A stretch of DNA of 32,494 nucleotides from a virus. Position 1 is the stretch's first letter, and the number at the start of each line of letters is the position of its first letter. The DNA is taken from IMG/VR virus record IMGVR_UViG_3300023174_008661, positions 1 through 32,494 of that record. One strand, 5' to 3'. Of the stretch, positions 25,850 to 32,494 are shown in pieces. Below the pieces are notes generated by a model that saw only the letters and a list, made by a program, of their open reading frames with translations, was not told where the DNA came from and did not search any database. The translations under genes were made by a program, and so were the position numbers.

Positions 25850-28800
25850 TTAATTATCCAGTCTATTACCAAATATTTGAGGTTCAGTTTTGATTACATC
25901 ATCCAGGCCGGATTCTCCAGTAACAATGGTAATTACTTTGGCCTTTTCGGTAAATTCAACAGTTATGATGCGGTCAATCTTTGATAATGCTCCAAGTGGT
26001 GTTACGTCTAATACATTTGTCACTGGGGAATCTGGTACGCAGTCTATTCCTGCGTCAACTCCACCATCAATTATACCTTCAATTCCGGAATATGTTAAGG
26101 CTTGAATCGTCTTATTGCAAACCTTCACTTTTAACTTAACTATCCCCGGCCTTGAAGAGGTAACGTAAGAATAATAGTAACCAAAATCAGCTTTTGTAAC
26201 AGGCTTTAATATGCCATTAACATTTTTGTTTACTATTCTCGCTGCACCAGTTGTATCAGAGATTATTTGGACAAGTATTTTATCAGACATATCGTACTGA
26301 CTTGTGATAATGTCATCGTAACTATCTCTTGGTATAATTTCTATAGTTGCTTCCTTATCAATTTCTATAGTTGCATAATTTCCAATTCCAGCCGCATATT
26401 CTCTTGCGCCAGTTAGGGGTGGACCAGATGTTTCAAAGCCCTCCATAACATTTGGCGGAACAATAAGATCTGGTAAGGCTGTAATTGGTGTTAAATCTGT
26501 ATCTTCAAGGACCTTTAGAGATGTATTGAGCATGTTGACAACCTGAGGGCAGACATCATCTAAAGCTTTATTTATACAACCCTTTAGTTCATCAGCAAGA
26601 TCTTCAACAAAATTCTCTGAGAACGTTGTTGGTATTTTTCCTTCAGACATCTCTATTCGCATGCTTGAAACTTTACCAAGGATAGTTCCTGTAAATTTAG
26701 TCAAACAATCATTTACAGAGCCGATAATATCGGATGTTATATCTGGGTCTGATTGGTCTAACACAAAGTTATTTATAGATGCGGTAGAGCACTGAGTCTG
26801 TATTAATTCTGCTGCTGCACGGACGTCCACAAAATAAAGTTTTGGAAATCTATAAATATTGATATTTTCAAATTCTTCATCATCTTCAATATCAGGTGTG
26901 TTATCAATTGTTTCGTTTGCAACATTGTAGTCATTTTGTGGTGCATAACTTGTATTTACAATTTTTGCAGAAATTGACTTTATTTTAAAGTCAGAGTCAA
27001 GGTCTATACCTTCTTCGTCTACATAATAAATGTTATTTAATTCATCCATTAGGACCATTTTAGGTATACCTTCAAATACCCTTTGTACGGTAACCCCATC
27101 AACCTCTATTGGCAGACTTAATGGCTTAACGGATGCCTTATTTCCATCGGATAATATATTTAAGAACTCCTCACCATCAGTTAAGCTAAAGATGTTTCTT
27201 TCGGTTGGCAAGGTATTTCCGCTTATGAGCAAAGAATTCCCTGTCGAATCCTTATTCAATAGTGATATCGGGGAATCGATTGGCGAGTTAGTATCTACAA
27301 GCTTTCTGAAGAATTGAGGCTGGCCAGCAGATTTAAATAGAAATTTAATATCCGTTGGCTTACCAAATGTTTTAGTGGTTTTAGTTATGGATGCTATTAA
27401 GCATACATTCTGATTGGCTGTAAATCTATAATTTGTAGAATTTACATTCAAGTTATCAAAAAAACTTTCTTCGGATGTCTTTGATATAGCTACTGAACCG
27501 GAGATTGGCTCCTGAACATCGGATGCTCCACCACTTATAGTTCCCCTTATTTCTGAAATGGTGAGGTCTTCATCAGAGAACGATGATGTTGATATCGGAA
27601 TTGTCTGTGCGACGGGTAGGAGGTACTCTTCTTTTAACGTTCCATCATCATTGGTGATTGTTCCGATGACCATGCCGGCCAACATCGATCCATCTATTCC
27701 GCAATCAACAGCCCCACTTTGAGGACCAATTTCACATGGGAATCGGAAAGATATCTGCAGTAGTTGTAAAAATAGCCCTAATATTTGTGCGATGGGTCCA
27801 AGAACCTGAAGGTCTGCCTCTATAACTATAAGATTTTCAAGTATTAAAGATTCGAGCATTGCAAGATATCTAAAATCAACAGGTTTATCTTGTGCAATTA
27901 AGTTGGCAAGTTCCGTTATCGCCCCAATAATGATGATTATTATTGCAACTGTGTTTATAACCTTTGTTATGATACACTCTAGTAGTTCAAGTAAATGCAG
28001 GCAAAGCTGCAAAAACATGACTGGTATCGATATCTGTGGTAGGAGTAGTAATAAGTCATAAAGACATTCGAAAAGTCTTATTATGGCTTTGGCAAGCTTT
28101 ACAGGGTTCAATAGAGAGCAAATAACATCAATAATACAAAAGATTACCTTTATTGGTATCAACAATATGCTGAAATTCTTTAAATATAGATTTAGCTCTA
28201 ATGTTAAGTGGAATGACATGTCGCAAAAAGAATTGATAAATTCTTTTGCAATATTTGCTTTATCAAGAGCTATATTTATGAATTTTAAGAAGAAATCTTT
28301 TACTTTATTTATTAGGTCTTCTACTTTGCCCATAGCATCTGCAGTGAATCCATTGATTTTTGCAGTAAGTGCATTAATGCTATCGTTCACAAAGTTAAAT
28401 CCAAGATCTGCCTCTGCAGCCAAGAGGGAGGCTGACGTTGGCTTGACTTCTATCTCCTGACATTTTCCATCTATGATTTTTATGCCATCAATTGATTTTG
28501 GTGCAACCACAATAATTTTATTCTTACCATCATTATTCTTAACTCTAGCTCTTTTGCCCTCAATATATACTTTTGCTTTCTTTACATTTATACCGCTAAC
28601 AGTTATTTCTACATCCTGTCCGCCAACAAAAGACTTTGGCTCAACATTTATGATTGTAGCATAATTAATTAAAATATTTGCATGATTAGTTACCTTAAAT
28701 CTATGATAGCTCTTATAATTTCCAGCATACGAACCTATGGACGTAGGGCTATAATTGAAAATAGTGCTCCCTGATGGTATTTTTACATATAGCGGAAGGT

Positions 28801-31800
28801 AAGAAAGCTCTCTTGGAAAAGAAGTGAGAGAAATATCTGGTGCGGAAATACCTTTATCAGAAAGTGTCTTGGCATAAAGCGGATCGGTATAAAGAGTTGC
28901 GTCAGAATATTCTGACGACATCTCTATTGGATAGAATGGGTTTGAAGCAGCTCTGGCATTAGATTCTGACGTCCCTTTTCTAATTGCTTCTTGATACAGG
29001 ATGCCTTCGGTAAAATCAACGAGTTGATCTGCCTCATAATAATTGTTTCCTAACACAGTAGAGGAAAGAGTTAATTTCGCTTGATTTCCAAAAATATAGC
29101 TTTTTGGAGAATAAAAGTTAAAAATATTTTTTAAGCTTGAGTCATTAATTCCTGATAGACCCAAAGAAACCGAATCAGAAGGTGTTCCAATTAAGCTAGG
29201 AACAATGATATCTTTATTAGACTTTAGGACCGGACCGGCAGGTGTTTCTACTGTAGAGAACAGCCCAGAATCATCATTCTTGCTGGTGAGATCATAATAA
29301 AGGCTTTCGGAATCTATCTCTATATTTCTTTTCTTGTCTCTTCTTTTTACAACAACATTGGCAAAACCATTTGCATATGGCTTTGTATCTAAATTTTTTA
29401 TTACAGCTTTCCATATATTTGTATTTTTTATTCTTTCGACATCAAAGACTTTAAGTTCAGATACTTTGGAGCCACCAATATAAAAAGAATGCTTTTGGGT
29501 TGACTCTCTTATTTTTGATGCAGAATTAAAAAATATAATTAACTTTGAAAGATTTTCTATAGATTTTATCGGACCAAAGAAATCATTCAAATCTTTTGAC
29601 GACGTTCCTCCGAAAAGCTCTTGCTTTATAATTTCCTCTAGGCTTGTACCTATATCAGAGCCATTAAATTGGTTTATTTTAAAGTTAACAAAATAAGATT
29701 GCTCATCATCAAAATCACTTGATGAGCCTGCCATACCAACTATAAATGGCTGTCCAGAGAATATTGGAGTCTTTATATCATCAGCAATTTTAAATGAACA
29801 TGCCTTAGAATTACTGGATGTTATAGAAGAGATATTCACTTCGGATGTTATGTAAACTCCAGCTATAGCTTCCGGACTCAAGTCAGAAAGATACTGAAGT
29901 GGCTTATTTGAATTTCCGCTTCCTGGAAAATTAAGGGTTGCCTTTTTATCAGAAATTCTTATAAAATCAGAGGCTAAATTTGATGAGAGATTCCACCTTA
30001 TATTGTTGAATACGTAAGTTGTAGGATCTTCTGCAAGAGTTTGGAAATCATTAGATATAAAATTTATTAACTTTATATCATCTGCGTTCTTAGTTTTTAT
30101 ATAGAATAGGGCATTTAGCTTTCCTAACTTTGATTCCTCGAACGTCTTCTTCTGTGATTTTAATGTAATTTTTGAAGTTGGAACATCATAAGATATAGGT
30201 ATTTCTCCAAGTGTTTTTGCAGAAATCTCATTAAATAAGGTTTTAACTCCATATGTCCCTTCGCTTGGAAGATCTGCGACTTTTGTATCCACCTCTCCTA
30301 CGAAAACTTTCCTAGATGAGTCTTCGCTTGTTCCGTTTGTTACTACGACATTGTGCGATCCGGATACACCAGCAGGTATTTTTACTTTTATTTTCTTAGT
30401 TGTAAGCGTAATTATTTCTGCATCAACTCCACCGACCTTTACTTTTGTCCCTTTTGAAAAGTTGTCACCTATAATGGTTATAATTGACGATACTTTAACT
30501 ACAATTCCTGATTCTTTAAATCCGCTTGGGTTTGCCTCGACTACATCTGGTGGTGATGCAGATATCTCTATGACTTGATCTGAAACCCTATAAATCTGAC
30601 CTTTTCCATCCGAAAGATAAAGCGCAAAAGATATGATGCCATTATATGCAGAAAAATTGTTTAAATCTTGAGAGTTAAACGTTGCAACAAAATTATCTGG
30701 ATTATCCGAAGACTCAGAAAGAGTGCCCTTTATCCATGATTTTGGTATATGATAATCTTGGTAAATTCTTGGTCTAATTTGAAGTCCAAAGTTAGATGAA
30801 TTCATTGACTTTGAACTAAAATAATTTTTAGTTACAGATTGTTTTTTTAGGTTTAATATTCCGTCCTTGGAAGCTGCAAGAAGCTCATCTTGCCTGGAGA
30901 GATCTCCAAAAAGAGACTGTGCGTTAGATCCCCTATTTATATCACCATAACTAAAGATTGAAGTTGGAATACCAGATGATCCATCAAAAGAAAAAGATCC
31001 TTCAGAGCCAGAAAGAGAAAATGATGATAGTAACGAAGTTCTTTTTGATGCATTAAGATAATTTTTAATTAAATTATAATGACTATCTAGTATGGTTTTC
31101 TTGCTAGACTTTGAATCTAAAGTTTTTTGAATTGCAGAGTTTGAAATAGAGTTTGAGTCACAAAAAAATTCAGAATTTGGACACGGATAAAGATCTGGGA
31201 ACTGATAATCCACATCATTATAACCTTCTATTTTGACGTTGAAAGGTTTTTTGCTTGGATGGATCAATGATAAATATGGTGTCAAATCCTGGCTTAAATT
31301 AAAACCGCTAATTTCAACATTATATTGTTCAACACTCTCTCCGAACAAATATGATTCGTCGTAATCTGCTATTTCTGCGCCAAAAACACTTTCAAAATCA
31401 ACAACAAAGTTTGTTATATTTGCAGAAGACTTATTATCTTTTTGGTTAGAATTTGTAGAGCCCGGTGCAAAATAAGTCTGTAAAATAAATTTTGATTCTA
31501 ATAAGTCTTCATAAAAATTGCCAAACTTAGCCCTATAATCTCTGGAAGAGATATCGGGTAGTTTGACATACATATCTCCATTGAATATTGTGAAATAACC
31601 GCCATGATCTTTGTAGTTCCGGAGTGCATTTTCACCTTCTAGTTCTCGTTCTGATATATTAAAATATGGTACAAATTCCAGCATTAATTTTGCTAATGCT
31701 TCTGCAGAGCTTTGCTCAGTTTTGTAATCATCAAAATTTATAGATATCCCGCCCGCACCAGAAAGGATATTCTTCAACTTCTCTTTTTGAAATAAATTTT

Positions 31801-32332
31801 GAACAAGCTTGGTTAGTACATTATATGGAATATAAGTTAGCTTAGCTATCTTTTTTATTTTTGATGAATTTTCAGATGCAGGTGGGAGGTCGGAGGCAAA
31901 ATCCGTCTTATAAATAGAGAAATATGTGTTTGGAGCTAGTGAATTTTGATTTGTTATTGGTGATTTGAAAAAAATATCATATAAAGATTTTGAAATCTCT
32001 CTTTTTAAATCGAAAAGATTCATAACGGATGTGTTTGTCTCAAGATTGGAGACTGCCAATTCAAATATTCTTACCTTCTCACTTATATTATCTGAAGCGA
32101 GATCGGGATTAGGGAATCCTGAAAGTTTTATTATACATCCACCAGAAGGTATTGCTTTTGTAGCACCGCTAGGAAAAACAATAGTTTGTTTTCCATTTGA
32201 GGCATCTAGAGTTTGGTCTGTCTCACAGTTAATATCAAATTTTGAAACCTTACTTGTTGGAATAGTAAGCGCTGGATCTGCCGATACCAGCCCAGTAACT
32301 GTAGCAACAACTATTTTTGAGTCTTCTGCCAT
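25850..32332 (-). CDS. Giant virion-type protein with IPT/TIG-like domains and a hydrophobic helical block
   Basis: A 2160-residue presumed structural protein without a signal peptide. Residues about 595-676 form an IPT/TIG Ig-like domain (VVEANPSGF..., then ITIIGDNFSKGTKVKVGG and SGSHNVVVTNG). A second, weaker one lies at about 1213-1297 (INVEPKSFVGGQDVEITVSGINV). Next is an amphipathic helical run (about 1300-1365) and a very hydrophobic Leu/Ile/Cys-rich helical region (about 1370-1528) including NTVAIIIIIIGAITEL. The C-terminal 600 residues return to beta structure with a helical Cys-containing segment (LKGCINKALDDVCPQVV). They also include a filamin- or invasin-like Ig stretch (ATIEIIPRDSYDDII) near 2010. 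An AAGG site lies 7 bases before the ATG. Its place upstream of gp25 and J suggests a hub, baseplate or tail-end protein, but no characterised homologue is recognised. Confidence 0.7.
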   Translation of the reverse strand: MAEDSKIVVATVTGLVSADPALTIPTSKVSKFDINCETDQTLDASNGKQTIVFPSGATKAIPSGGCIIKLSGFPNPDLASDNISEKVRIFELAVSNLETNTSVMNLFDLKREISKSLYDIFFKSPITNQNSLAPNTYFSIYKTDFASDLPPASENSSKIKKIAKLTYIPYNVLTKLVQNLFQKEKLKNILSGAGGISINFDDYKTEQSSAEALAKLMLEFVPYFNISERELEGENALRNYKDHGGYFTIFNGDMYVKLPDISSRDYRAKFGNFYEDLLESKFILQTYFAPGSTNSNQKDNKSSANITNFVVDFESVFGAEIADYDESYLFGESVEQYNVEISGFNLSQDLTPYLSLIHPSKKPFNVKIEGYNDVDYQFPDLYPCPNSEFFCDSNSISNSAIQKTLDSKSSKKTILDSHYNLIKNYLNASKRTSLLSSFSLSGSEGSFSFDGSSGIPTSIFSYGDINRGSNAQSLFGDLSRQDELLAASKDGILNLKKQSVTKNYFSSKSMNSSNFGLQIRPRIYQDYHIPKSWIKGTLSESSDNPDNFVATFNSQDLNNFSAYNGIISFALYLSDGKGQIYRVSDQVIEISASPPDVVEANPSGFKESGIVVKVSSIITIIGDNFSKGTKVKVGGVDAEIITLTTKKIKVKIPAGVSGSHNVVVTNGTSEDSSRKVFVGEVDTKVADLPSEGTYGVKTLFNEISAKTLGEIPISYDVPTSKITLKSQKKTFEESKLGKLNALFYIKTKNADDIKLINFISNDFQTLAEDPTTYVFNNIRWNLSSNLASDFIRISDKKATLNFPGSGNSNKPLQYLSDLSPEAIAGVYITSEVNISSITSSNSKACSFKIADDIKTPIFSGQPFIVGMAGSSSDFDDEQSYFVNFKINQFNGSDIGTSLEEIIKQELFGGTSSKDLNDFFGPIKSIENLSKLIIFFNSASKIRESTQKHSFYIGGSKVSELKVFDVERIKNTNIWKAVIKNLDTKPYANGFANVVVKRRDKKRNIEIDSESLYYDLTSKNDDSGLFSTVETPAGPVLKSNKDIIVPSLIGTPSDSVSLGLSGINDSSLKNIFNFYSPKSYIFGNQAKLTLSSTVLGNNYYEADQLVDFTEGILYQEAIRKGTSESNARAASNPFYPIEMSSEYSDATLYTDPLYAKTLSDKGISAPDISLTSFPRELSYLPLYVKIPSGSTIFNYSPTSIGSYAGNYKSYHRFKVTNHANILINYATIINVEPKSFVGGQDVEITVSGINVKKAKVYIEGKRARVKNNDGKNKIIVVAPKSIDGIKIIDGKCQEIEVKPTSASLLAAEADLGFNFVNDSINALTAKINGFTADAMGKVEDLINKVKDFFLKFINIALDKANIAKEFINSFCDMSFHLTLELNLYLKNFSILLIPIKVIFCIIDVICSLLNPVKLAKAIIRLFECLYDLLLLLPQISIPVMFLQLCLHLLELLECIITKVINTVAIIIIIIGAITELANLIAQDKPVDFRYLAMLESLILENLIVIEADLQVLGPIAQILGLFLQLLQISFRFPCEIGPQSGAVDCGIDGSMLAGMVIGTITNDDGTLKEEYLLPVAQTIPISTSSFSDEDLTISEIRGTISGGASDVQEPISGSVAISKTSEESFFDNLNVNSTNYRFTANQNVCLIASITKTTKTFGKPTDIKFLFKSAGQPQFFRKLVDTNSPIDSPISLLNKDSTGNSLLISGNTLPTERNIFSLTDGEEFLNILSDGNKASVKPLSLPIEVDGVTVQRVFEGIPKMVLMDELNNIYYVDEEGIDLDSDFKIKSISAKIVNTSYAPQNDYNVANETIDNTPDIEDDEEFENINIYRFPKLYFVDVRAAAELIQTQCSTASINNFVLDQSDPDITSDIIGSVNDCLTKFTGTILGKVSSMRIEMSEGKIPTTFSENFVEDLADELKGCINKALDDVCPQVVNMLNTSLKVLEDTDLTPITALPDLIVPPNVMEGFETSGPPLTGAREYAAGIGNYATIEIDKEATIEIIPRDSYDDIITSQYDMSDKILVQIISDTTGAARIVNKNVNGILKPVTKADFGYYYSYVTSSRPGIVKLKVKVCNKTIQALTYSGIEGIIDGGVDAGIDCVPDSPVTNVLDVTPLGALSKIDRIITVEFTEKAKVITIVTGESGLDDVIKTEPQIFGNRLDN

Positions 32333-32371
32333 ATTTTTGCCTTAAAAGTTATCCCTATATAACAAATAATA

Positions 32372-32494
32372 TTACCTCTGTCTGCTCTCTAAAGTTTTCA
32401 AAACAGACATATCTTCTCTTCCAAATGGAACGGCCCTGATGTCAGCACCAGACTTTAATATAATCTCACCTTCAGTAGACTCCATCATAATGGA
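32372..32494 (-). CDS. C-terminal end of an unidentified upstream gene (partial)
   Basis: Forty codons ending in TAA at 32372-32374, open through the window edge, so the 5' part is missing. The peptide includes MMESTEGEIILKSGADIRAVPF and ends LKTLESRQR. The alternating pattern EGEIILKSGADI suggests beta strands, as in spike or other structural proteins, but the fragment is too short to assign. The stop lies 39 bases before the start of the 2160-residue gene on the same strand, and the good codon continuity and orientation make it a credible gene end in the same operon. Confidence 0.55.
   Translation of the reverse strand, partial: SIMMESTEGEIILKSGADIRAVPFGREDMSVLKTLESRQR

Noticed and set aside
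28083-28460. Plus-strand reading frame of 125 codons opposite the hydrophobic block
   Set aside because: It is a mirror of the helical coding sequence on the minus strand, with no ribosome site or family resemblance.
31965-32345. Plus-strand reading frame of 126 codons over the start of the 2160-residue gene
   Set aside because: It is antisense to a well-supported gene with a ribosome site, has no recognisable domain, and such shadow frames are frequent opposite this codon usage.
1-32494. tRNA genes, CRISPR arrays, insertion sequences or attachment sites
   Set aside because: Coding density leaves no gap above 79 bases. No cloverleaf, repeat-spacer pattern, transposase or integrase was seen on either strand.

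Overview
This 32.5 kb AT-rich window looks like the baseplate and fibre end of the tail module of a large contractile-tailed (myovirus-type) phage, with a small glycosyltransferase cassette beside it. No head, terminase, sheath, tube, tape-measure, replication, tRNA or integrase gene is present. A phage-derived injection particle therefore cannot be excluded, and no host can be named. Purine-rich Shine-Dalgarno (SD) sequences precede most genes (for example GGAGAG, AAGGA and GGAG), so the host probably uses SD-led initiation.

Layout. Every gene but one is on the minus strand, so transcription runs from right to left. At the right edge is the last 40 codons of an unidentified gene. Then come a 2160-residue protein with two IPT/TIG-like domains and a long hydrophobic helical block, and an unrecognised 632-residue protein. 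Next are a gp25/W-like baseplate wedge protein (143 aa), a gp6/J-like wedge protein (1109 aa) and a 3192-residue protein. The ends of the 3192-residue protein look like tail protein I, and its interior carries LamG-like lectin domains and repeated beta modules. After these come a 1625-residue fibre-like protein with a dockerin-type calcium-binding pair and a peptidoglycan-binding amidase. The order W-J-I-fibre is the P2-type baseplate order and is the main support for the functional calls. Genes are packed tightly: TAATG overlap between J and I, 2- to 8-base gaps at several junctions, and a longest gap of 79 bases.

The left 4.7 kb holds two minus-strand GT-B-type glycosyltransferases on either side of an unrecognised 279-residue protein, with overlapping reading frames. 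It also holds a third, plus-strand glycosyltransferase that converges on them with overlapping stop codons, and a small protein with an acidic low-complexity tail. This cassette may glycosylate virion proteins or host surface glycans, but the sequence does not say which.

The most unusual points are the apparent splitting of a small tail protein I by about 2,900 residues of lectin and beta domains, a sequence module shared between the enlarged J and I proteins, a dockerin in a virion fibre, and a roughly 150-residue hydrophobic helical block inside a presumed structural protein. No stretch above 300 bases lacks a gene. I saw no CRISPR array, insertion sequence or RNA gene.
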